Assembly: GCA_902826305.1 (NCBI GenBank)
Contig: CADEEH010000033.1
Location: forward strand, 6,247-41,025
Direction: 5' to 3'
DNA: 34,779 nt
Source: an uncultured Burkholderiales bacterium
Lineage (GTDB): Bacteria > Pseudomonadota > Gammaproteobacteria > Burkholderiales > Burkholderiaceae_E
Below the pieces are notes generated by a model that saw only the letters and a program-made list of their open reading frames with translations, was not told the origin of the DNA and did not search any database. Below are positions 17,386 through 24,442 of this stretch, in pieces; the first letter of the stretch is position 1, and every line of letters starts with the position of its first letter. Made by a program: the position numbers and the translations under genes.

Positions 17386-17484
17386 TCCCTGTCTCTTCCC
17401 CGGCATGTTGTCATCCGCAACTCAAGGGTACCGTGCAGTAGTTCCCGCCGCGATACCACTAGAGTGGGAGACACATTCGCAACG

Positions 17485-17494
17485 TTGTCGACAA
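17485..17494. promoter_or_regulatory. Perfect 10-bp palindrome in the GT14-GT4 gap
   Basis: TTGTCGACAA is a perfect palindrome in the 222-base gap 17339-17560, in one of the few AT-richer stretches of this region. It lies about 150 bases upstream of the rfb-operon start and could be a second regulator site. Ten bases alone is weak evidence. Confidence 0.25.
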
Positions 17495-17544
17495 GCAACA
17501 TCGATGCGAGTCAGCGCCCGTCCGCGCGTTCGTTGCGCGCAAAT

Positions 17545-17571
17545 CGTCATCCCGAACCCGTCATCCCGAAC
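17545..17571. repeat. 13-bp direct repeat at the end of the GT4 gene
   Basis: CGTCATCCCGAAC occurs at 17545-17557 and again at 17559-17571. The second copy overlaps the stop codon of the GT4 gene on the - strand. No function is evident; it resembles short slippage duplications. Confidence 0.5.
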
Positions 17572-18691
17572 CACCCCGAGAGGCCATCGCGCGCTGGCAG
17601 CCTGCGAGCAGCGCCGACGCCACGTACTCGGGAGACACCGTCATCGCTGCCTCGCGCGCATTATCGCCCATTGAACGCCAGCGCGCGATCGGCACCGACA
17701 GACAGCGTTCGATCGCCGCGCGAACGGACGCCGGATCGCCGGCATCGAACCGCCATCCGTCGATGCCTTCGCGGACCAGTTCCAGCACCGCCTGGGTCTG
17801 CTCGCTGCCCAGCACCGGCAGCCCGCTGGCCATCGCCTCGTTGACCACCAGTCCCCAGGTGTCACCGAGACTGGGCATCACGAAGGCGTCGGCGTCCGCG
17901 TAGACCCGGGGCAACGCCTCGTAGGGCACCGCGCCGAGGAAACTCAGCGCCAGGTTCGGCGGGTGGGGCATTTGCTCCAATGCGGCGCGCCGATCGCCGT
18001 CGCCGGCAACCGTCACCCGGACGCGAATCGCAGGCTGCTGTTCGAGAACCGCACCAAGCGCCGCCAGCCAGGGCTCGAGCCCCTTCAATTCCACCAGGCG
18101 TCCGACGTAGAGGATCCGCAACACCGTGCCGTCCGCGGGCTCGCGCCGGACCGGTCCGAAGCGCTGGACGTCGGTGGCGTAAGGCAGCAGGGACACCCGC
18201 TGGTGATCGACACCCAACGAGCACAGGTAGTCGGTCCCGCTCGCGCCGTTGGTCAGGATCGCGTCGGCATGCCGCAGCAGGGCGCGGCGAAACAGCGGCC
18301 GGATCCGTCCGCGACCGCGTTCGGTGTGGGCCGACAGGTCGGCGTGGATCACCAGTGGTGTGCCGGCAGACCGACGGAACCAGGCCGCCCAGGCGGTCCG
18401 GATGCCGAACTCGACGGCGAACACGCAGTCGGGACGTGCACGGCGCAGTTCCGCGACGACTCCATAGGGCACGTGGATCTCGTAGCGTTCGAGATATCCG
18501 GTATCGTGCCGCCGGGCCGCCGGTATGCGCAGCGATGGCGCGACGCGGATCTCGATGCCGGAGTCGTCCAGACCCGGTGCAACCGACGGCTCGGACAGGA
18601 TGATCGTCAGGTGTTCGACCCGGCGTTTCAACGCGAGGAACGTGGCCACCCTGTAGTCGGGAACCCGATTCGTGAGAAGTGCCAGCCTCAT
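17561..18691 (-). CDS. GT4-family glycosyltransferase (GT-B fold), divergent member
   Basis: A probable retaining glycosyltransferase of the exopolysaccharide pathway. The N-terminus MRLALLTNRVPDYR is the first strand of a GT-B fold, so ATG 18691 is preferred over the ATG 21 bases upstream. The C-terminal domain shows ILYVGRLVELKGLEPWLAAL, TVAGDGDRR, the FLGAVPYEALPRVYADADAFVMPS step, and GDTWGLVVNEAMASGLPVLGS. In that last motif the first acidic residue of the usual E-x7-E pair is Asp. Length is 376 residues, normal for the family. It is transcribed away from the next GT4 gene, with only 11 bases between the two start codons. Confidence 0.85.
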   Translation of the reverse strand: MRLALLTNRVPDYRVATFLALKRRVEHLTIILSEPSVAPGLDDSGIEIRVAPSLRIPAARRHDTGYLERYEIHVPYGVVAELRRARPDCVFAVEFGIRTAWAAWFRRSAGTPLVIHADLSAHTERGRGRIRPLFRRALLRHADAILTNGASGTDYLCSLGVDHQRVSLLPYATDVQRFGPVRREPADGTVLRILYVGRLVELKGLEPWLAALGAVLEQQPAIRVRVTVAGDGDRRAALEQMPHPPNLALSFLGAVPYEALPRVYADADAFVMPSLGDTWGLVVNEAMASGLPVLGSEQTQAVLELVREGIDGWRFDAGDPASVRAAIERCLSVPIARWRSMGDNAREAAMTVSPEYVASALLAGCQRAMASRGGSG

Positions 18692-18702
18692 CGATACGTA
18701 GA

Positions 18703-19914
18703 ATGGATTCATCCACCCTTGCGGGCGAAGCCGCCATTAGAACCGATCCCGACACTCCGGCGCAGGCACGACTGCGCATCCTGCTGGTCCACAACCGTTA
18801 CCGATATCGGGGCGGCGAGGACTCGGTCGTCGATGCCGAGCGTGAACTGCTTCACGATCACGGGCATCCGGTCGAGGCCCTGTTCTGGGACAACGCGCAG
18901 GTCGAGGACAGCGGGTCGCTGAGCATGGCCGCACGCACGGTCTGGTCGCGCGAGTCCGCCACACGGCTGTCGGAGACGATCACGGCGTTCCGTCCGGACA
19001 TCATCCACGTGCACAACACGTTTCCGATGGTGTCGCCGTCGATCTACTGGATGGCCAACCGGCACGGCGTGCCGGTGGTTCAGACATTGCACAACTTCCG
19101 GCTGTTGTGCCCGCAGGCGATGCTGCTGCGTGACGGCCGGATCTGCGAGCAGTGTGTCGGCAAGGTGCCTTGGCGCGGGGTCGTGCACCGCTGTTACCGC
19201 GACTCCGCCCCGGCCAGTGCGGTGGCCGCCGCGATGCTGGTCACCCATCGGACCTTGGGTACCTATCGGCATCGGATCGCCCGTTATGTGGCGTTGAACG
19301 ACTTCTGCCGGCGCAAGTTCATCGAAGGCGGCCTGCCGGCCGAGCGGATCGCCATCAAGCCGAACTTCGTGCCGGCGCCCGCGATCCGGGAGCAGCCTCG
19401 AGACGGGCTGCTGTTCGTCGGCCGACTGTCCGCGGAGAAGGGCGTCGTCGCGCTGGCCCGGGCCGCCCGGCTGATGCCAGAGGCTTCCATCCGCGTGATC
19501 GGCACCGGCCCCGATCGCGCGGCGCTCGAGGGCATTCCGAATGTCGAACTGCTCGGTGCGTTGCCCGCTGCCGAGGTGATGGCGCAGATGGGCCGCTCAC
19601 TGGCCTTGCTGCTGCCCAGCGTCTGGTACGAGAACTTCCCGCGCACGCTGGTGGAAGCGTTCGCGATGGGACTGCCGGTGATCGCCAGCCGGATCGGCGC
19701 ACTCGCGGAGCTGATCGACGACGGGCGAACGGGACTGCTGTTCGATGTCGGCGATGCGCAGGATCTCGCACGACGCGGGCGAGAGGCCCTCGCCGATCCG
19801 CAACGGATGCGCGCCATCGGGCGGGCCGCGCACGCCATCTATCAGGCCGACTACACACCACAGGCGAACTATTCGCGCCTGATCGACATCTACGAGGATG
19901 CGCGTCGCGCCTGA
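18703..19914 (+). CDS. GT4-family glycosyltransferase (GT-B fold)
   Basis: A probable exopolysaccharide glycosyltransferase. ATG 18703 gives 403 residues with about 25 extra residues before the first strand RILLVHNRYRYRGGED; no later ATG precedes that strand. The donor-binding domain has LLFVGRLSAEKGVVALARAA, IGTGPDRAALE, and VWYENFPRTLVEAFAMGLPVIAS with an intact E-x7-E. The cysteine pattern RICEQCVGKVPWRGVVHRCYRD near residue 145 is seen in many GT4 enzymes of capsule and O-antigen loci. It opens the + strand block of the polysaccharide locus and is head-to-head with the other GT4. Confidence 0.87.
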   Translation: MDSSTLAGEAAIRTDPDTPAQARLRILLVHNRYRYRGGEDSVVDAERELLHDHGHPVEALFWDNAQVEDSGSLSMAARTVWSRESATRLSETITAFRPDIIHVHNTFPMVSPSIYWMANRHGVPVVQTLHNFRLLCPQAMLLRDGRICEQCVGKVPWRGVVHRCYRDSAPASAVAAAMLVTHRTLGTYRHRIARYVALNDFCRRKFIEGGLPAERIAIKPNFVPAPAIREQPRDGLLFVGRLSAEKGVVALARAARLMPEASIRVIGTGPDRAALEGIPNVELLGALPAAEVMAQMGRSLALLLPSVWYENFPRTLVEAFAMGLPVIASRIGALAELIDDGRTGLLFDVGDAQDLARRGREALADPQRMRAIGRAAHAIYQADYTPQANYSRLIDIYEDARRA

Positions 19915-20240
19915 AGATCGACAACCTCACAGGGTCATTTGAATCGAGTGGGGTACGCGCCGGTGTGTGTAATTCTTTTCGACGCATCATCCGGCCCCGC
20001 TTCTGTCGACTTATTTGACGCTGCCTGCGCGCGCAAGAAGCCAAGTCATTGCCTGACTGGAGCAGCGCAGCACGCCGTTGCGCGGGTCAAGCCGCCCATC
20101 CGGCCGATCGATCGCCGACCGTGCGTTCGCTCCGATTTTCAAGTGCGAGAGTTCACTGGAAACACATGGTCTTTGGGCTACACTCGCGTCCGCGCTGCCA
20201 CTTGCAGCACGGCAAAGACAAGACCAACAAACAGACTCTC
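19915..20240. other. 326-base gap without a recognised gene
   Basis: The gap between the GT4 stop and the GTG chosen for the WecG-like gene contains no convincing reading frame: ORFs here have no family features and overlap in several frames. Bases 19920-20050 are more AT-rich than the flanks, which would suit a promoter or a recombination scar. No strong hairpin was seen. Confidence 0.5.
20152..20182 (+). promoter_or_regulatory. Weak promoter candidate for the WecG-like gene
   Basis: TTCACT (20152-20157) and TACACT (20177-20182) are separated by 19 bases, longer than the ideal 17. They would give a leader of about 50 bases before GTG 20241. Offered only as a candidate because the long gap needs a promoter. 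Confidence 0.2.
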
Positions 20241-21131
20241 GTGGCAAACCAGTTGGAATCGCATCACCGGCATTCCGCGCGTCAGCGTGTCGCCGATCGA
20301 CCCGGTCGCGAACGACGGCACGTGCTCAGCCTGCCGATCGACGTGGTCTCGTGGGATCGCGCGCTGACGCAGATCGCCCAATGGGCCGAGCGTCGTGAAT
20401 CCCGCGTGGTCTGCATCTGCAACGTGCACTCGGTGATCACCGCACAACAGGACAATCACTTCCTGCGCGTGGTCGAAGGATGTGACCTCGCGACACCGGA
20501 CGGCATGCCGGTCGCGTGGATGTTGCGCAGCCTGGGCCATCGCGGGCAGAACCGCGTCAGCGGACCGGACCTGATGTGGCGTTACTGCGCCGAGGCCGCC
20601 GCGCGCCGCGAATCGATCTTCCTGTATGGCAGTTCGAAACGCACGCTGGCGCTGCTGCGGCGCCGCCTGCGTCGCCACTTTCCCGGCCTGCGCATCGCCG
20701 GCTCCTATTCACCCCCGTACGGACCGATGTCGCGCGAGAAGGACCAGGCGATCGTCGACGTGATCAACGAATCACGTGCCGGGGTGGTCTTCGTCAGCCT
20801 CGGCTGCCCGAAGCAGGAGAAGTGGATGGCCGAACATCGCGGCCGGATCAATGCCGTGATGATCGGTGTCGGCGCGGCGTTCGACTACCACGCCGGTGTG
20901 TTGCCCCGTGCACCGCGGTGGATGCAGGACAGCGGGCTCGAGTGGCTGCATCGCCTCAGCTCGGAGCCTCGCCGCCTGTATCGACGCTACCTGGTGACCA
21001 ACACCCTGTTCGTGGCCGGTGTCACGCGACAACTGCTGCACTTCCGACGCACCCGCGAGCGCGTGCCCGCATGGCGCAAGCGGTTCGAGGTCGACCTCGC
21101 CGACACCGGGCCGCGGACCGCGATCGGCTGA
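20241..21131 (+). CDS. WecG/TagA/CpsF-family glycosyltransferase (GT26)
   Basis: Transfers a sugar, in known relatives ManNAcA, ManNAc or glucose, to a lipid-linked intermediate at the inner face of the membrane. Family landmarks are all present: the N-V-H-S segment with D-L-A-T-P-D-G-M-P-V-A-W, FLYGSSKRTLALLRRRLRRHFPGL, GSYSPPYGPMS, VFVSLGCPKQEKWM, IGVGAAFDYHAG, RAPRWMQDSGLEWLHRL, and SEPRRLYRRY. GTG 20241 gives 296 residues with about 30 residues before the conserved VLSLPIDVVSWDRAL. Upstream starts in the same frame would add non-conserved residues. The membrane-contacting Arg-rich C-terminus is retained. The gene is followed after seven bases by the glycoside hydrolase. Confidence 0.9.
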   Translation: MANQLESHHRHSARQRVADRPGRERRHVLSLPIDVVSWDRALTQIAQWAERRESRVVCICNVHSVITAQQDNHFLRVVEGCDLATPDGMPVAWMLRSLGHRGQNRVSGPDLMWRYCAEAAARRESIFLYGSSKRTLALLRRRLRRHFPGLRIAGSYSPPYGPMSREKDQAIVDVINESRAGVVFVSLGCPKQEKWMAEHRGRINAVMIGVGAAFDYHAGVLPRAPRWMQDSGLEWLHRLSSEPRRLYRRYLVTNTLFVAGVTRQLLHFRRTRERVPAWRKRFEVDLADTGPRTAIG

Positions 21132-21138
21132 GCGGCCC

Positions 21139-22320
21139 GTGGACGGGTCGCACGACGCCGCGCGCCGCGCGGCGATCCGGGGCGCGCTGGCGCTGCCGCT
21201 GGCCGCGCGCAGCGCAACCGCGCAGACACCCAAGCCCCCGGCCGCGATCCGCCGTTCCATCGTCGCCGCGGGCGCGGTCCAGGTCCCGCGCGATTTCATC
21301 GCGATGCACTTCCACCGCTGGCCGCGGGTCCACTATCCCGGCTCGACCGTGTCGCCGGCACCGACCTACCGATACGGCACCGTGCGATCCCTGAATTACG
21401 ACGGGATCCTGTGGCGCGATCTGCATCGTGCACCCGGCGAGTTCACCTTCGACCACCTCGATCACTGGGTCGACACCCATTGGCGCGCCGGCAAGACACT
21501 GATCTACACGGTGTACGGAACTCCGCGCTGGGCCACGACCCGGCCCCAGGTGAACGACCTGTATCAGCAGCCCGGGGGCGACAGCAAGCCGCGCGATCTC
21601 GGCCAGCTCGCCGAATTCGTCACCCGCCTGGTCGCCCGCTACAACGGCGACGGGCGGCAGCGGATACGGTTCATCGAGTCGTGGAACGAGCCGGAGTTCA
21701 CCGGCGTGCCGTACTGGCGCGACTCGGCCGAGGATCTGGCCGCACTGTCGCGCACGATCTACGGAGCGGCCAAGGCGGTGGACCCCGCGATCCTGGTGCT
21801 GTTCCCACCGTTCACCCACCTGATCGACGGGCCGCGGGTGTATCCGAAGATGGTCGACTACGCGTTCGCGAAGGACGGCCGGGGCGGCCGCGGCCGCGAC
21901 TGGGCCGACGCGCTGACGTTCCACTACTACCACTATGGCGGCGCCGACGTCACGCCGCTGCTGGACACGATCGACGGTGTGCGACTGACCCGCGCGGCGA
22001 TCGGCCGTCCGCAGTGGCCGATCTACCTGACCGAACTCGGCGAGGGTGAAGGCTGGAGCCCGCAATCGCCACCGTCCGCGGAAAAGGCGACCCGGGTCTG
22101 CCGGTGGCTCGCGGTCTCGGCCGCCGCAGGTCTGCGCATCGCAGGCCTGTATTCACACGAGTCCGACCATCTCGGGCAGCCGGCGCACGACGCGACGGTG
22201 GCCGCCGCGATCGACCGGATGCACCTGCTGCTGGCCGGCCGCACGATCAGCGACGCGGCGATCCTGGCCGACCGGACCGTGTGGCTGCGGCTCGACGACG
22301 GTCGGACCGCGACCTGGTGA
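21139..22320 (+). CDS. Exported clan GH-A glycoside hydrolase, PslG/GH39-like
   Basis: A secreted endo-type glycosidase that probably trims or clears the polysaccharide made by this locus, as PslG does for Psl in Pseudomonas. GTG 21139 gives 393 residues. Residues 9-30 form a signal peptide with a twin-Arg-like ARRAAIRG stretch, a short hydrophobic ALALPLA core and an A-T-A-Q cleavage region. The (beta/alpha)8 fold is shown by strand motifs: the acid/base glutamate E184 in ESWNEPEF, YHYGGADVTPLL, and the nucleophile E299 in YLTELGEGEGW. GH39 versus GH5-like cannot be settled by eye. The gene lies between glycosyltransferase genes, seven bases after the WecG-like stop, so it is probably co-expressed with them. 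Confidence 0.78.
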   Translation: MDGSHDAARRAAIRGALALPLAARSATAQTPKPPAAIRRSIVAAGAVQVPRDFIAMHFHRWPRVHYPGSTVSPAPTYRYGTVRSLNYDGILWRDLHRAPGEFTFDHLDHWVDTHWRAGKTLIYTVYGTPRWATTRPQVNDLYQQPGGDSKPRDLGQLAEFVTRLVARYNGDGRQRIRFIESWNEPEFTGVPYWRDSAEDLAALSRTIYGAAKAVDPAILVLFPPFTHLIDGPRVYPKMVDYAFAKDGRGGRGRDWADALTFHYYHYGGADVTPLLDTIDGVRLTRAAIGRPQWPIYLTELGEGEGWSPQSPPSAEKATRVCRWLAVSAAAGLRIAGLYSHESDHLGQPAHDATVAAAIDRMHLLLAGRTISDAAILADRTVWLRLDDGRTATW

Positions 22321-22325
22321 CCGCC

Positions 22326-22342
22326 GGGCGCCAATAACGCCC
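22326..22342 (+). terminator. Short hairpin just after the glycoside hydrolase gene
   Basis: GGGCG (22326-22330) pairs with CGCCC (22338-22342) around a 7-base loop (CCAATAA), beginning six bases after the stop codon. The stem is only five G:C pairs and lacks a T-run, so termination is possible but weakly supported. Confidence 0.3.
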
Positions 22343-22401
22343 CCTCGTGCAGCAGGTCACGGCGGCCTGCCACCCCTGTGCGAGAATTCTCGAGGCCGTG
22401 C

Positions 22402-22458
22402 CTGGTCCGACGGGTGATGGGAAACGCACCCGCGTTTCCCGATGACCCGGTGGACCAG
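22402..22458. promoter_or_regulatory. 57-base extended palindrome upstream of the GT2 operon
   Basis: Three stem segments stack in order: CTGGTCC (22402-22408) with GGACCAG (22452-22458), CGGGT (22411-22415) with ACCCG (22445-22449), and GGGAAACGC (22419-22427) with GCGTTTCCC (22432-22440). The loop is ACCC. That is 21 base pairs with small internal loops, 44 bases before the ATG at 22503. It may be a terminator, an attenuator-like leader structure, or a cruciform recognised by a protein. Confidence 0.65.
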
Positions 22459-22502
22459 TGACCCCGCCGCTTCCGCGCGGCCGTCGTCGACGGTTTCCGA
22501 CC

Positions 22503-23456
22503 ATGAAGGCCGACTCGATCTCCGTCGTCATCCCGCTGTACAACAAGGCGCTTTTCGTCGATGCGGCCGTTCGTTCCGCGCTCGCCCAGGGTGAATGTGT
22601 GCGCGAGGTGATCGTCGTCGACGACGGCTCCACCGACGACGGCGCGGCCATCGTCTCCCGGATCGACGACCCCCGGCTGAGGTTGATCCGCCAGGCCAAC
22701 GCCGGTGTCTCTGCCGCGCGCAACAACGGCATGCGAGCCACGTCCTGCGCACTGGTCGCGTTCCTGGATGCGGACGACTACTGGCTCGACGGCTACGGGG
22801 ACACGATCGTGGCCCTTGCCACACGCTTCACCGACTGCGCGATGTACGGCACGTACTACTACGAGGAGGCCGACGACGGCACACGCGTTCGTCCGCGCAT
22901 CCCGATGGATCCGGCCAGCAACGAGCCTGTGCGCATCGACAACCTGTTCGACGCGCTGGCGCGCGGGCAGCTGTTCTGCATGTGTTCACTGGTCGTTCGC
23001 CGCGACCTGGTGTTCGGTCGGCGGATCTTCTTTCCGGAGGGTGAATCCGTCGGCGAGGATCTCGACTTCTACTTCCGGCTCGCGCAGCACACGCCGATGG
23101 CATTCTCGCCGCGGCCGCTGGTGTGTTACCGGCATTCGCCGCAGGTGTCCCGGCTGAGCAGCGCACAGTCGGGAACGGCGATCCCCCGGTTCCTGCTGCG
23201 GGCGGTCGCTCGCTACCGCTCGGGCGAGGTCCCCTCGCCGCTGCGCCCGGGCTTGCGCCGGCTGATCGGCGGACATTTCGAGTCGATCGCACTGAGCCGG
23301 TTGCTGCAGGGCGAACGGCGCCACGCGATCGCCGCGCTGCTCAATCGGTTCTCGCTGACGCGGCTGCATCGGACCGCGCCGCTGATGCTGCTCGCGATGC
23401 TGCCGAGCGGGATGTGCCGCATGCTGCTGCGGACACGCCAGGGCGAGCTGCGGTGA
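22503..23456 (+). CDS. GT2-family glycosyltransferase
   Basis: An inverting glycosyltransferase of the GT-A fold, probably building the exopolysaccharide repeat. It shows SVVIPLYNKALFVDAAVRSALAQ (8-30), VIVVDDGSTDDG, RNNGMRA, and the metal-binding FLDADDYW, with GESVGEDLDFYFRLAQ as the acceptor-side motif. ATG 22503 begins just before the first strand, giving 317 residues; an in-frame GTG 45 bases upstream lies at the edge of a large palindrome and is less likely. Its stop overlaps the next glycosyltransferase start by GTGA. A large inverted repeat lies in its leader region. Confidence 0.9.
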   Translation: MKADSISVVIPLYNKALFVDAAVRSALAQGECVREVIVVDDGSTDDGAAIVSRIDDPRLRLIRQANAGVSAARNNGMRATSCALVAFLDADDYWLDGYGDTIVALATRFTDCAMYGTYYYEEADDGTRVRPRIPMDPASNEPVRIDNLFDALARGQLFCMCSLVVRRDLVFGRRIFFPEGESVGEDLDFYFRLAQHTPMAFSPRPLVCYRHSPQVSRLSSAQSGTAIPRFLLRAVARYRSGEVPSPLRPGLRRLIGGHFESIALSRLLQGERRHAIAALLNRFSLTRLHRTAPLMLLAMLPSGMCRMLLRTRQGELR

Positions 23457-24442
23457 ACCTGAAACCGGCCGGGCCGATCGAGGTTACCGACGGGCAGGCC
23501 GGCGCCGGCTCCCCGCCGGTGGTCACCGGTCGTGAACTGGTCTCGATCTGCATCTGCACGCACCGGCGTCCGCAGGAACTGGGCGCTCTGCTCGATTCGT
23601 TGCTCGCCCTGCGCATTCCGACCGATGTCGACATCGAGATCGTCGTCGTCGACAACGATCCCGAGCGTTCGGCCGCGGCGACGATCGAGGCCCGGCGCAC
23701 GCGACCCGGCGGCGACAGGATCGTGTCGGTACACGAGCCGCGCCGCGGCATCTCGCATGCGCGCAACCGCTGCCTGGACCAGGCCCGCGGCTCGATCCTG
23801 GGCTTCATCGACGACGATGAATGCTGCGTCGACGACCGCTGGCTCGAGACGATGCTCGCCGGGCTGCGATCGTCGGGCGCGATCGCGGTGTTCGGTCCGG
23901 CGATGCCACGCTTCGCCGAGGAGCCGCCGCACTGGGTGCGTGAAGGCCGCTACTTCGAACGGCCGCGATTCGCGAGCGGGGAGCGGATCGCACCGGTCTA
24001 CGCACGGACCAGCAACGTGCTGATGTTCGTCGCGCCGGTGGTGGCGGCCAAGCTGCGCTTCGAGCCGGAGTTCGCATTCTCCGGCGGCGAGGACACGGTG
24101 TTCTTCCACTTCCTGTCGGCGGCAGGTGCCTTCGTCTGGATCGACGATGCGATGCTCGTCGAGTCGATCCCGCGCTCGCGGGCCAACGCGGCCTACCTGA
24201 TGCGGCGCACGCGCAGTCGCGGCGCGAGCTGGGTCCGCTTCCGGGTGCGGCTGTTCGGCCGTCGCGAGTTCGTCTACTGGGGACTGCGCGGACTGGTCGG
24301 CATGGTCGCCTTCGGTGCCGCGGCACTGATCACCGCACCGGTCGACCGCACCTGGTCAATGCGGCTCGCGGTTCGTGCGGCCGGTGACCTTGGAAAAGTC
24401 GGCGCGGCGTTCACCGGACGGGCCGGGGAGTACGGCGCCTGA
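23453..24442 (+). CDS. GT2-family glycosyltransferase with C-terminal membrane segment
   Basis: A second GT-A type glycosyltransferase, 329 residues. The start is a GTG at 23453 overlapping the previous stop (GTGA). After a leader of about 30 residues come VSICICTHRRPQELGALLDSLL, IVVVDNDPE, ISHARNRCLDQARG and the metal-binding FIDDDE. GGEDTVFFHFLSAAG follows in the acceptor domain. A hydrophobic helix (LRGLVGMVAFGAAALITAP, about residues 280-300) suggests membrane attachment. Its last 87 bases overlap the 3' end of the convergent polymerase gene (24356-24442), so the C-terminal 28 residues are encoded opposite that gene. Confidence 0.87.
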   Translation: MNLKPAGPIEVTDGQAGAGSPPVVTGRELVSICICTHRRPQELGALLDSLLALRIPTDVDIEIVVVDNDPERSAAATIEARRTRPGGDRIVSVHEPRRGISHARNRCLDQARGSILGFIDDDECCVDDRWLETMLAGLRSSGAIAVFGPAMPRFAEEPPHWVREGRYFERPRFASGERIAPVYARTSNVLMFVAPVVAAKLRFEPEFAFSGGEDTVFFHFLSAAGAFVWIDDAMLVESIPRSRANAAYLMRRTRSRGASWVRFRVRLFGRREFVYWGLRGLVGMVAFGAAALITAPVDRTWSMRLAVRAAGDLGKVGAAFTGRAGEYGA

